Below are positions 1 to 7,095 of a stretch of 20,888 nucleotides of DNA, piece by piece. The stretch's first letter is position 1, and each line of letters begins with the position of its first letter. The notes below the pieces were generated by a model. That model was given only the letters and a program-made list of their open reading frames with translations, made no database searches and had not been told where the DNA came from. The position numbers and the translations under genes were made by a program. This DNA is from WAOL01 sp964399035 (GTDB lineage Archaea; Thermoproteota; Thermoprotei_A; Sulfolobales; NBVN01). Where the stretch lies: contig CAYNPH010000081.1 of the NCBI GenBank assembly GCA_964399035.1, positions 1-20,888 of the forward strand, read 5' to 3'.

Positions 1-182
1 TAGTTCCTATCTAGGTACTCCTCAGGAACCTCAATAACCTCGACACTAAGTCCCATATCCTCTAACTCCTTCGTGAGAAGGTCAACCATCTCTCTGTAGG
101 CCTGACCTGGCGGGTTAATGGTCGGTATCTTAACGAGTTTACGGAGGAGTTCTAAGGCGTAACTCAAGCTATCAGTACCCAA
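1..182 (-). CDS. M20-family metallopeptidase/deacylase, N-terminal part (runs off window)
   Basis: Only the first 60 codons lie in the window. The translation includes LLRKLVKIPTINPPGQAYRE, which matches the start of M20 enzymes such as succinyl-diaminopimelate desuccinylase, acetylornithine deacetylase and carboxypeptidases: a helix, then the K-(I/F)-P-(S/T)-x-N-P-P-G motif, then a helix leading to a beta strand (LSVEVIEV). The zinc ligands fall outside the window, so the substrate cannot be judged. I chose the TTG at 180-182 because GAGGTG (complement at 191-196) lies 8 nt upstream, the same spacing as in other genes here; the GTG at 189-191 overlaps that site. The gene follows the DUF819 transporter on the same strand after an 85-nt gap, so co-transcription is likely. 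Known of the family: hydrolysis of amide bonds in N-acyl amino acids or peptides. Inferred: it acts on what the transporter imports. Confidence 0.85.
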   Translation of the reverse strand, partial: MGTDSLSYALELLRKLVKIPTINPPGQAYREMVDLLTKELEDMGLSVEVIEVPEEYLDRN

Positions 183-267
183 GGCACGCACACCTCAGCT
201 ACTTAACTCGAACTGAATTTGTGTAGGGATGAAAAAGATCTTACCCTCGACTAGCGCGGTCAGCGAC

Positions 268-1779
268 TCAGCCCGATGGTATGACTCCTGGGAATACAGC
301 ATTCAGCGGTACTGCGAATAGGAAGTACGCTATGTAGTTAGCTACTGCGTACCCTAGCGATGCCATGATGACTGCTACAGGGACCAGCTCAGGTACCTTG
401 TAGACGTTAGCGCATATCGGGGCCGTAACAGCGCCTCCCACGTTAGCTATGCTCGCCACGGCCACGGTTGCCCAGTCTACCTTCAGTAGCTTAGCGGCTA
501 AGGTGATCACACCTAGGTGGACAGCTAGGATGAGCCAGTACGCTCCGAAGAGTATGAAGACCCAGAGGGCTTGACCAGCCATCTTGTACAGGTTCGTGAC
601 GTCCGATATGTAGACAGTAACTATCACATATAGCAACCACATACCGACGCCGTGGGCTAGCGGCAAGTTCCTGACCCCCGGTATGAGTGTGGCTGCTAGT
701 ATCGCGAAGGTCGTGGTCAGTATTACGGGGTGTATCGGGACGCCACCGATCTTTATCCCTTTAGGCCCTGCCCACACCTCAAGCAGAATCGAGAACATGA
801 GTACTAGGAACCCGAAGGCCGTCAAAAGCATTAGCTCCCTCTCAGTAACCTTCTTCGCAGTCTTCTGTCCGCCAAGTTCCTCCTCAGCCGCCTTTACCCT
901 GAACTCCTCAGCTATCTTGGAGGCGCTGTAGACGGGCTTGACGAAGCTATTGAACTTGTCTACGAACCTAGTACCTGCTAGCCCGAATATTAGCGCAACG
1001 AAGAGTGAGTACACAACTGACCCAGCGACTCTGTGAAATGCGTACCACTCTCCCTTAGGCTCAAGCATAGCAAATATTGCGGCGTCGTTCTCGGATCCGC
1101 CTACCCACGCAGCTAGCTTACACGCAACAACCTTGACGGCGTCGGGAGCGAAGTCAGGTACGTGGGATATGACGGCGATAGTCGCGTAAGCACCCAGTAA
1201 GATGCCTATACTGCCAGCGAAGAATATCAGGAATGGCCTGACGCCGAGAGTCTTAGCTATCCTTCTGAGGTCTATTGAGGCGAGGAGGAGGGCTATGGAT
1301 ATTGGCATCCCGACCTCGAGGAGGAGCTTCCTTATCGTGAAGGCCTTATCAAGTACTGAAGCTACGTGTATGTACTTGAGCTTTTGAACACCGACGGCGG
1401 TAGCTACTGCCTTAGCTGCCTCGCTGGGTAACTCCTTAGCTATGTTGCCAGTAAGTATGTCTATGTAGAATGCCCTAGGTATTATAAAGCAGTTAGTCAA
1501 CAGTATAGCTATCAGTATCACCCACGGGAAGGGACTTATTTTCCTCATTAACCTGACCCTAGGAGTTAGCCACAAGACCAGCCCAACCTCGAGAGCCACT
1601 ATCGCGAAGTACCCGCTTATCAGGAAGACCCTCTGGAACTTAGTCATGGGCCTACCAACGCTTATCCCGGCTATGGTCTCTAGGAACGTCCTACCTGTTG
1701 CTGCATGCGCCACTAATCCACACACGTGGAGAAGTATTAACACGGCGAAGGCAATTAGAACTAACTTCCTTTCCTCCAT
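268..1779 (-). CDS. DUF819-family multi-spanning membrane transporter
   Basis: A 503-residue, very hydrophobic protein with roughly ten to twelve membrane segments and a charged cytoplasmic stretch in the middle (about residues 290-318, rich in Lys and Glu). Two halves carry DUF819 (YjcL-like) signatures: residues about 155-240 hold a GMPISIALLLASIDLRRIAK segment and AAWVGGSENDAA, and residues about 438-465 hold ASIANVGGAVTAPICAN followed by a LVPVAVIMASLGYAVANYI-type helix. These resemble the two inverted-repeat GG(S/P)xN/T elements of the family. Family members are uncharacterised secondary transporters, in some bacteria near dipeptide-processing genes (recalled, not checked). The ATG at 1777-1779 is close to the predicted transcript start from a TATA-like TTTTAAGTA at 1804-1812, so the message would be leaderless or nearly so. 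The M20 peptidase downstream suggests uptake of a peptide or acyl-amino acid; the diverging malic enzyme leaves a dicarboxylate possible. Confidence 0.7.
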   Translation of the reverse strand: MEERKLVLIAFAVLILLHVCGLVAHAATGRTFLETIAGISVGRPMTKFQRVFLISGYFAIVALEVGLVLWLTPRVRLMRKISPFPWVILIAILLTNCFIIPRAFYIDILTGNIAKELPSEAAKAVATAVGVQKLKYIHVASVLDKAFTIRKLLLEVGMPISIALLLASIDLRRIAKTLGVRPFLIFFAGSIGILLGAYATIAVISHVPDFAPDAVKVVACKLAAWVGGSENDAAIFAMLEPKGEWYAFHRVAGSVVYSLFVALIFGLAGTRFVDKFNSFVKPVYSASKIAEEFRVKAAEEELGGQKTAKKVTERELMLLTAFGFLVLMFSILLEVWAGPKGIKIGGVPIHPVILTTTFAILAATLIPGVRNLPLAHGVGMWLLYVIVTVYISDVTNLYKMAGQALWVFILFGAYWLILAVHLGVITLAAKLLKVDWATVAVASIANVGGAVTAPICANVYKVPELVPVAVIMASLGYAVANYIAYFLFAVPLNAVFPGVIPSG

Positions 1780-1803
1780 GACACACCCCCAGTAATTACC
1801 TTA

Positions 1804-1812
1804 CTTAAAATC
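1804..1812 (-). promoter_or_regulatory. TATA-like element of the DUF819 transporter gene
   Basis: The minus strand reads TTTTAAGTA, centred about 29 nt upstream of the ATG at 1779, the usual archaeal TATA-to-start distance for a leaderless or very short leader transcript. It shares the 138-bp divergent region with the malic enzyme promoter. Assignment rests on position and composition only. Confidence 0.45.
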
Positions 1813-1890
1813 CGGGACATCAATATCACGATTGTTAAATAAAAATTTTGTTAGTATCTCTATAATCGTTACGTACTATGTAATGAACTA

Positions 1891-1898
1891 GAAATAAA
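1891..1898 (+). promoter_or_regulatory. TATA-like element of the malic enzyme gene
   Basis: GAAATAAA lies 20-27 nt before the ATG at 1918, so transcription is expected to begin at or next to the start codon, giving a leaderless message. No purine-rich ribosome site precedes this ATG (the preceding bases are TTATTACTTACTCC), which fits leaderless translation. Confidence 0.5.
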
Positions 1899-1917
1899 CA
1901 CAGTTATTACTTACTCC

Positions 1918-3267
1918 ATGATTACAACCTGGTGCAGCACTTTGGGAGCTAGCCTAGATAGGTATATCTACTCCAGATCCTTGAAGCTCCACAGCTTCTA
2001 TAAGGGTAAGATCGAGATCGTTCCCAAGGTTCCTATAACATTCGAGCTCTTCGCCCTTTGGTATACTCCTGGCGTTGCCGAACCTGCAAGGGTTTGTGGT
2101 ACCGACCCAGAGAAGAGTTTCGAGCTTACGAACAGGTGGAATACTGTTGCGATAATCTCTGATGGTACTAGGGTTCTCGGCTTGGGTAAGCTTGGTCCTG
2201 AAGGGGCTCTACCAGTTATGGAGGGTAAGGCACTTCTCTTTAAGTACCTTGGCGGGGTAGATACCATTCCTCTAGTTGTTCGGGAGCGTGATCTCAATAA
2301 GCTAGCATACATAGTTAAGGCTTTAGAGCCTAGCTTCGGGGGAATCAACCTAGAGGATATCGAGAGCCCCAAGTGCTTCGACTTACTCGAGAGGCTTAGG
2401 GACGAACTCGATATACCTGTTTGGCACGATGATCAGCAGGGCACAGCGCTAGTAACTATCGCTGGACTGATAAACGCATTGAAGCTTGTTGGGAAGAAGC
2501 TTAGCGATATTAGGGTTGCAGTTATTGGTGCTGGTGCGGCTGGGATAGCGATCGTTAAGTACCTAATCGTTGCAGGGGTTAAACCCGGAAACATATTTGT
2601 TGTGGATTCTAAGGGTATTCTACATAGGGAGCGATCCGACTTGAAGAGCAGTGACCCGAAGCTCAAGTGGAAGAAGTGGGTTGCCGAAAGGACTAACGAA
2701 GAAAGTAAGGCAGGTGGAATTCCCGAAGCGATGGAGGGAGTTGACGTAGTCATAGCTGTCTCGAGGCCTGGTCCCGGCGTCATTAAGAAGGAGTGGATTA
2801 AACTAATGAACGACAACCCCATAGTCTTTGCCGAGGCTAACCCCATTCCGGAGATATGGCCTTGGGAAGCTAAGGAGGCTGGCGCTAAGATAGTTGCTAC
2901 GGGTAGAAGCGACTTCCCGAACCAGATAAACAATAGCCTTGGGTTCCCAGCAGTATTTCGAGGAGCACTCACAGTTAGGGCTAGGAAGATAACGGACGAG
3001 ATGTGTATAGCGGCTGCTTACGCGTTAGCTAAGTACGTCGAGGACTCAGGGAAGCTTAGTGAGGATTACATAATACCTAAGATGAGCGAGGAAGAAGCCT
3101 ACGTAATCGAGGCCGTAGCCGTAGCTGAGGAGGCCATAAAGAAGGGAGTAGCTAGGAGGAAGCTCCCGAAGGGCGAGCTAGAGGGCAAAATAAGAGAGCT
3201 AATTCACAGACCCAAGAAGTACCTGAACATAGCAGTGAGGGAGGGCCTCATAAGGGAAACAGTCTGA
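1918..3267 (+). CDS. Malic enzyme (malate oxidoreductase, decarboxylating)
   Basis: A 449-residue protein of the prokaryotic malic enzyme family, which oxidatively decarboxylates malate to pyruvate and CO2 while reducing NAD(P). Visible landmarks: LWYTPGVAEPAR with the conserved Tyr49; RWNTVAIISDGTRVLGLG; VMEGKALLFK with the catalytic Lys104; GGINLEDIESPKCFDL with metal ligands Glu146 and Asp147; WHDDQQGTA with Asp171/172; and a GAGAAG dinucleotide loop at 204-209. C-terminal residues about 325-350 (GRSDFPNQINNSLGFPAVFRGAL) are also typical. The length fits the short bacterial/archaeal form, without the phosphotransacetylase-like domain of the long form. Cofactor preference (NAD or NADP) cannot be settled by eye. 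The ATG has a TATA-like element at leaderless distance. It diverges from the DUF819 transporter, so shared regulation through the 138-bp spacer is possible but unproven. Confidence 0.95.
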   Translation: MITTWCSTLGASLDRYIYSRSLKLHSFYKGKIEIVPKVPITFELFALWYTPGVAEPARVCGTDPEKSFELTNRWNTVAIISDGTRVLGLGKLGPEGALPVMEGKALLFKYLGGVDTIPLVVRERDLNKLAYIVKALEPSFGGINLEDIESPKCFDLLERLRDELDIPVWHDDQQGTALVTIAGLINALKLVGKKLSDIRVAVIGAGAAGIAIVKYLIVAGVKPGNIFVVDSKGILHRERSDLKSSDPKLKWKKWVAERTNEESKAGGIPEAMEGVDVVIAVSRPGPGVIKKEWIKLMNDNPIVFAEANPIPEIWPWEAKEAGAKIVATGRSDFPNQINNSLGFPAVFRGALTVRARKITDEMCIAAAYALAKYVEDSGKLSEDYIIPKMSEEEAYVIEAVAVAEEAIKKGVARRKLPKGELEGKIRELIHRPKKYLNIAVREGLIRETV

Positions 3268-3335
3268 GGAATCTTTTATCAACATGCCTTCATAAGCCAC
3301 ACACCACAGTCCGCGGATCATTAACCGCCTTAAAG

Positions 3336-3605
3336 TTATCTAAGCTTAGGTAGCAATTCCGGCCGTCGCACTATACTTCTATCCCTCAGCTTCTGCTTCT
3401 TCATGCACTCCTCAAACAATGTCCGGGCTAAGTAGCGGATGTCCCGTTTGGTGAGCTTCTTGATCTTGCCCAGCGACTTACATACCTAGTAGAGCCTTAT
3501 CATCTCCTCCGGTGGCCCGATGTAGAAGGTGATGGCCCTGCCATTGACCCAGTACTCGTTGTGCACGTATAACTTACCCTTGATGCGCTTAACGACTAGC
3601 GTCAC
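3336..3605 (-). pseudogene. Small gene of unknown family interrupted by an in-frame TAG
   Basis: Reading the minus strand from GTG at 3605 to TAA at 3336-3338 gives 89 codons in one frame with a single internal stop, TAG at 3486-3488 (codon 40). Both sides look like real protein: LYVHNEYWVNGRAITFYIGP before the stop, and a basic helix-rich KSLGKIKKLTKRDIRYLART segment after it, ending in RRPELLPKLR. An in-frame TAG lies a few codons upstream of the GTG, and GGGGATCAGGG precedes it as a possible ribosome site. Lysine and arginine excess would suit a nucleic-acid-binding protein, but I do not recognise the family. The simplest reading is a recent nonsense mutation (TAG is one change from TGG, CAG or TAC). 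Alternatives are a sequencing error or two separate small peptides. Confidence 0.5.
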
Positions 3606-3913
3606 CGTCCCTGATCCCCGTCTTAACTAATTGTTGACGGGGCATAAGGCTATCACATCCAACACGTGTAGTTAATTGCTAACTACGCAGAACTCCTTTC
3701 CCATAATAAAAGCAATACGGGACACTCGGGCAAAACTTACATTAAGTGGCAGGTGCGCCGGGGGCTTGAACCTGGGGGTCTTCGATCCCGGAGGCTTGCA
3801 CTTGTGGGGAATCGTTCCGTGGCGGCAGGTTTTTGTCTGGGGTAGTGCTTAGATTGAACTAATTGTTGCTTGTTAGTCTTGGGTGTCAAGGTTAATACTC
3901 TTGCATCCATAGG
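3606..3913. other. Intergenic region before the UPF0175/PIN pair; no gene seen
   Basis: About 308 bases without a supportable gene. It contains a G+C-rich stretch at about 3751-3815 with an imperfect inverted repeat (GTGCGCC against GGCTTGCAC) and TTCGA, which looks loosely tRNA-like but does not fold as one. A 12-bp direct repeat AACTAATTGTTG occurs at 3625-3636 and 3857-3868. The right end holds the promoter of the downstream antitoxin gene. Confidence 0.4.
3891..3898 (+). promoter_or_regulatory. TATA-like element of the UPF0175/PIN operon
   Basis: GTTAATAC is centred about 20 nt before the ATG at 3914, which would put the transcript start at or just inside the first codons. This fits either a leaderless start at 3914 or use of the in-frame ATG at 3932. 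Confidence 0.35.
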
Positions 3914-4213
3914 ATGTACTTGGGGCTTGGGATGGCTGGGGTTGGCGGTGTTAAGCGCGTTGTTATTGAGGTTCCCGAGGGGTTAAGGATCCCCCCTGAC
4001 GAGCTTGAGGAGAGGCTGAGGGTGGGGCTCGCCCTTCGGCTCTACGAGAAAGGCATAGCGACGCTGGGTCAAGCTAGGAGGATAGCGGGGCTCTCCAGGT
4101 GGGACTTCCTAGAGCTACTGGCTAGGGAAGGGATACCCATGCGCTACGGCGAGGATGAACTCAGGGAGGATCTGGAGGTTGCCGGAAGGCTTGCGAGGGA
4201 GGCAAGGAAGTAG
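3914..4213 (+). CDS. UPF0175-family antitoxin
   Basis: A 99-residue acidic protein. Residues about 15-30 form the strand RVVIEVPEGLRIPPDELEER, followed by LRVGLALRLYEKGIATLGQARRIAGLSRWDFLELLAREGIP, the characteristic UPF0175 core: a helix, then an A-x-x-x-A-G-(L/M)-(S/T)-x-x-x-F helix-turn-helix-like segment. The C-terminal tail (YGEDELREDLEVAGRLAREA) is the acidic helix expected to contact the partner. Known of the family: it is paired in archaea and bacteria with DUF3368 PIN-domain proteins and predicted to neutralise them and bind their promoter. The PIN gene begins 22 nt after this stop. The first ATG is near the predicted transcript start; the ATG at 3932 (product starting MAGVGGVKRVV) is an equally reasonable start and closer to the usual N-terminus of the family. 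Confidence 0.85.
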   Translation: MYLGLGMAGVGGVKRVVIEVPEGLRIPPDELEERLRVGLALRLYEKGIATLGQARRIAGLSRWDFLELLAREGIPMRYGEDELREDLEVAGRLAREARK

Positions 4214-4235
4214 CGGTGATGTGGAGGAGGAAATA

Positions 4236-4715
4236 TTGCTTGTCGTCTCCAACTCAAGCGTCGTTATCGCCCTCACACGGATATGTCGCTTAGACCTCTT
4301 AGAGAAGCTCTTCGGGGAAATCCTCGTGCCGGAGGCAGTCTGGCAAGAGGTAGCGGTGAAGGGCAAGCCCGGCAGCGAGAAGATAATGAGGGCAGACTTC
4401 ATCCGCGTGAGAAAGGTTTCTGATAAGAAATTGGCAACCCTCCTCAAGAACCTTATCGACGAGGGCGAGGCGGAGGCGATAACCCTAGCATTAGAGGCTA
4501 ACGCCGACCTACTACTCGTAGATGACCGCGACGCTAGGAGTCTAGCAAAGAGGCTAGGACTCCAAGTAATGGGTACGCTAGGCGTGATAGCGCTAGCCAA
4601 GTACGAAGGATTAATCCCGGAAGCAAAACCGGTAGTCGAGAAACTCGTAGAAAGTGACTTCTGGATGTCCAAGAAAATACTCGAAGAATTCCTTAGAGAG
4701 TTAAGCGAGTTTTAG
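4236..4715 (+). CDS. DUF3368 PIN-like toxin of a type II toxin-antitoxin pair
   Basis: Read from the TTG at 4236, the product is 159 residues and begins MLVVSNSSVVIALTRI, the usual DUF3368 N-terminus. I chose this TTG because GGAGGAGG at 4223-4230 sits 5 nt upstream; the in-frame GTG at 4221 overlaps that site, and an earlier ATG at 4155 would lie inside the antitoxin gene. The PIN fold is visible as the first strand, then EILVPEAVWQEVAVKGKPG, then DEGEAEAITLALEANADLLLVDDRDARSLAKRLGL, which supplies the Glu and Asp-Asp acidic residues expected to bind metal. The first-strand acidic position is Asn-Ser-Ser, as often in DUF3368 (compare SNTSPLI). A MGTLGVIALAKYEGLIPEAKP stretch typical of this family follows. 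Predicted role: a ribonuclease-like toxin held in check by the UPF0175 protein. Activity is inferred from the fold and pairing. Confidence 0.85.
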   Translation: MLVVSNSSVVIALTRICRLDLLEKLFGEILVPEAVWQEVAVKGKPGSEKIMRADFIRVRKVSDKKLATLLKNLIDEGEAEAITLALEANADLLLVDDRDARSLAKRLGLQVMGTLGVIALAKYEGLIPEAKPVVEKLVESDFWMSKKILEEFLRELSEF

Positions 4716-4873
4716 AAGCTTTAACATTGGTTACCACAGTAGAGTAAAAGTGGATAAAGCATAGGAGGTCGTCGATGCTTGTTCATCGAGGAGCCGGGCC
4801 GCACAGTCCCGAGGGCGTGGAGGCGGTGAGGGGGGACGTACGAGGCGATCCTGAAGTACCTTGAGCTTGTTCT
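4716..4873. other. Spacer between the convergent PIN toxin and alaX genes
   Basis: No intact gene. A stretch at about 4839-4895 (plus strand) reads YEAILKYLELVLYGVTVKYI and might be a decayed coding remnant, but it lacks a credible start and runs into the antisense of alaX. I treat it as unassigned. Confidence 0.3.
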
Positions 4874-5599
4874 TTATGGTGTTACTGTGAAGTATATTCT
4901 TTTTCTTTGTTTTCCTTTGTTGGTTATTTTGAGTAGTTTTATTTCGCCTATTTCGGAGGTGTTTTTGACGTGTGGGCCGCCGTCTGCTTGTATGTCTATG
5001 CCCGGTATCTCCACTATTCTTAGTTCTTTCACGTCGGGTGGCGGGGTTCTTCCGGCTAGTTTGATTATGCCTGGTATTTTGAGTGCTTCTTCTCTTGGGA
5101 GCCAGTATATTTTGACGGGTAGTGCTTTCTTGATTACTTCGTTTGCTTTGGTGATGGCTTCCTCGAATATTGTTTTGTCGGTTGTTTGGAGGCTGTAGTC
5201 GTCGTATGCTTTTTCGGGTGTTATGTGTCCGCCCGTTATTAGGGCTCCGTGGTCTCTCCACATTATGGCTGCTAGTATGTGGGAGGCTGTGTGGAGCCTC
5301 ATTAGCCTGTACCTGCGTTCCCAGTTGAGGACGCATGTGACGACCTCCCCTACCCTCAGCCCGTGTTCGGGTGGGGTGACTTCGTGGGCTACGTCGCCCG
5401 TCGCCTTGTCCAGGTACACGGCCACGACGTCTAGGGCCTCGCCGTCGTGCTTGATGAGCTTCCCGATGTCGTGGTCTAGGCCCCCCGTCCTCGGGTGGAA
5501 GATTGTGCGGTTGAGGAACACGTTCGCGCCCTCGACGCGCGTGATGACCGCGTCGGCCTCACGTAAGTAGCTGTCCTTCTGGTACGTGAGTTCAGTCAA
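4874..5599 (-). CDS. alaX: Alanyl-tRNA editing protein, AlaX family
   Basis: A 241-residue stand-alone homologue of the AlaRS editing domain, which hydrolyses Ser-tRNA(Ala) or Gly-tRNA(Ala) in trans. The N-terminal beta-barrel shows VFLNRTIFHPRTGGLDHDIG (the HPxGGGQ.xD region) and the editing core shows the zinc motif HTASH (His103, His107) and QADGGPHVKNTSEIG (His210). The common form of the last motif is CGGTHV; here Asp206 stands where Cys is usual and Pro209 where Thr is usual. The length suits the AlaX-M type: a glycine-rich domain plus the editing domain, without the C-Ala tail. The start is TTG at 5597-5599 with GGGGTG 7 nt before it. The 3' third is much richer in A+T than the 5' part. 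A 20-bp interrupted palindrome covers its promoter. Confidence 0.92.
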   Translation of the reverse strand: MTELTYQKDSYLREADAVITRVEGANVFLNRTIFHPRTGGLDHDIGKLIKHDGEALDVVAVYLDKATGDVAHEVTPPEHGLRVGEVVTCVLNWERRYRLMRLHTASHILAAIMWRDHGALITGGHITPEKAYDDYSLQTTDKTIFEEAITKANEVIKKALPVKIYWLPREEALKIPGIIKLAGRTPPPDVKELRIVEIPGIDIQADGGPHVKNTSEIGEIKLLKITNKGKQRKRIYFTVTP

Positions 5600-5619
5600 C
5601 CCCCGGCACCCCCTCGCTT

Positions 5620-5639
5620 CCCTTAAGATATGTTAAGGG
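5620..5639. promoter_or_regulatory. Perfect interrupted palindrome over the alaX promoter (operator candidate)
   Basis: CCCTTAA-GATATG-TTAAGGG: two perfect 7-bp arms around a 6-bp centre, 21-40 nt upstream of the alaX TTG. The minus strand of the centre gives the TATA-like ACATATCTTAA at the right distance (about 26-30 nt) for a short-leader transcript. A symmetric sequence over TATA is where a dimeric repressor could block TBP/TFB, but it may simply be the promoter itself. Confidence 0.45.
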
Positions 5640-5721
5640 TTTGAGGCATTAACGTTTTAGTCCTTCCGGGGGGAGGGCACTAATTCTTTACTGGCGGGAA
5701 CCACGTTGATTTAGGGGTTAG

Positions 5722-6987
5722 TTGAGTTTGGGTGGGGGTGGCGACGCCTTCTGCGCCTTGCTGAGGGACTTCCTCGGCGGGGCCTCGGGCGAGGAGTTTC
5801 GCGAGGGTCTGACTAGGGCGTGTTCCCTGACGCGCCTAGCGTGCCGCGCCTACCGCGCCGCCGACACCCTCTTCGGGGGCGGTGACGTCAGCGTTGGTGA
5901 GTTGCCTGACGACTTACGGGGGATCGTTAGCGCGGCGTCCTCGCCGACCGGCGCGCTCCCAGTGGGGAGTCCCGGGTGGCTCGCCAGAACCTTCCTGGGC
6001 TTGAGGGCCCTAGGCGGTGAGGGGGTCGCTGACCGCTCGCCAGTGGTTAGGTCTGGCGGTGTGGGTGAGTGGTTCTGTAGTGCCTTCGTCGAGGGTTTGG
6101 AGGGCGCCTTAGGTGCCGTGGGGCACGGTGGGGGCGGGCCTAGGTGTTCTGAGGGTGTGGGCGGGAGGGCCGAGGCCCTGCTCGCCTTGAGTGAGGCGCT
6201 TGGCGGGCGTGGCTCGAGGAACCTTAAGTCCGTGTTGGGCGGGGTTAGTGAGGCCGTGCTTAACCTGCTTCCCGGCGTGTCGGCGCACGCGACGCTGGCG
6301 TGGTTGCTTAGGTTCGCGCCAATACCCTCCGTTAGGGAGGGTGTTCAGGCATGCGGCTTCGGGGGCGTTGACGCCCTTAAGAGCCTGTTGAGGGGCTTCT
6401 CGCCGGCCGTGTTCGACTTGAGTGGGTGCAGGCTTTACCGCGGCGTTGACGAGGTTCCCGGGAGGCTTCTGAGTAGGGGTGACTACTTAGTGACTTCAGG
6501 CTTCATCGTCGTGCGGAGGGAGGGCAGGGTTGGGCGGGACTACGTTATTTACGGGGAGGAGGTCCCGGCTTCCGGGACCTACGCCTTCCTGAGGGCCCTT
6601 CTCGATGGGTGGGTTAGGGCTGAGGAGGTGCTCTTCGGCACCAGCCCCTCGCTTAAGGCGCTTGAGGCGTTCGTCGAGGGTAACCTGCGTGACCTTAAGC
6701 CCAGGCTCTCCCCTAGGGGTGTGGGGGCTGTTGAGGCTGTCCTTGAGGGTAGGGAGTACAAGGTGGTGACGTTGCCGGGTAAGGACGAGTTCTCGGAGGA
6801 GGACGCGGCGTTAGTGCTTGAGCTCACCCAGCTAGTGACGGCTGGCGTGATGGACGCTAGCGTCGGGTGGGACGGCGTCAGGCGAGGGAACGCCGTGGTA
6901 AACAGGTATGCGGTCAGGTTCAAACCCACCCACGTGCTTAGGGCCTCTAAACGGGTTCGGTCCCTGGTTGCGGGGTTGCTGGATTAG
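5722..6987 (+). CDS. Soluble protein of unknown function, Gly/Ala/Leu-rich
   Basis: I do not recognise this 421-residue protein. It has no signal peptide or membrane segment. It begins at TTG 5722, with AGGGGT at about 5713-5718 as a possible ribosome site. The N-terminal half is helical and glycine-rich, with three short Gly runs, and has arginine/cysteine-containing helices (RACSLTRLACRAYRAADTLF, residues about 31-50). The middle, about residues 240-290, changes to strands and turns (LVTSGFIVVRREGRVGRDYV), and the C-terminal third is mixed, with GREYKVVTLPGKDEFSEEDA and a basic end (RFKPTHVLRASKRVRSLVAG). No catalytic motif stands out. It is strongly G+C-rich with even coding character, which argues that it is a real gene. 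The following membrane-anchored gene is on the same strand after 108 nt, so the two may be linked. Confidence 0.7.
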   Translation: MSLGGGGDAFCALLRDFLGGASGEEFREGLTRACSLTRLACRAYRAADTLFGGGDVSVGELPDDLRGIVSAASSPTGALPVGSPGWLARTFLGLRALGGEGVADRSPVVRSGGVGEWFCSAFVEGLEGALGAVGHGGGGPRCSEGVGGRAEALLALSEALGGRGSRNLKSVLGGVSEAVLNLLPGVSAHATLAWLLRFAPIPSVREGVQACGFGGVDALKSLLRGFSPAVFDLSGCRLYRGVDEVPGRLLSRGDYLVTSGFIVVRREGRVGRDYVIYGEEVPASGTYAFLRALLDGWVRAEEVLFGTSPSLKALEAFVEGNLRDLKPRLSPRGVGAVEAVLEGREYKVVTLPGKDEFSEEDAALVLELTQLVTAGVMDASVGWDGVRRGNAVVNRYAVRFKPTHVLRASKRVRSLVAGLLD

Positions 6988-7095
6988 CGCGGTGCTTGGG
7001 TACGGGATTTTAAGTGTTTCTCACCTACCCGCTTCATTCTTAAGGTAACTTACGCTTATTACGCCTCTCTTTATGTAGAGGAGGGGGTCACCAGC

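Noticed and set aside
2433..2972. 179-codon open frame antisense to malic enzyme
   Set aside because: It lies wholly within a strongly conserved gene and shows no family features.
3486..3488. In-frame TAG as a pyrrolysine codon
   Set aside because: Pyrrolysine is found mainly in methylamine methyltransferases; nothing here suggests the pyl system, and a nonsense mutation is simpler.
3751..3815. tRNA-like sequence on the minus strand (GGTTCAAGCCCCCGG resembling a T arm)
   Set aside because: The T stem would have mismatches at two of five pairs, and no matching 5' acceptor or anticodon arm is present upstream, even allowing an intron.
4839..4895. Remnant coding sequence (YEAILKYLELVLYGVTVKYI) beside the PIN toxin
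   Set aside because: Only about 20 codons, no start codon, continues into the antisense of alaX; could be chance.
4731..5336. 201-codon minus-strand open frame rich in Arg, Thr and Asn
   Set aside because: It overlaps alaX in another frame on the same strand and has the low-complexity composition of a shadow frame.
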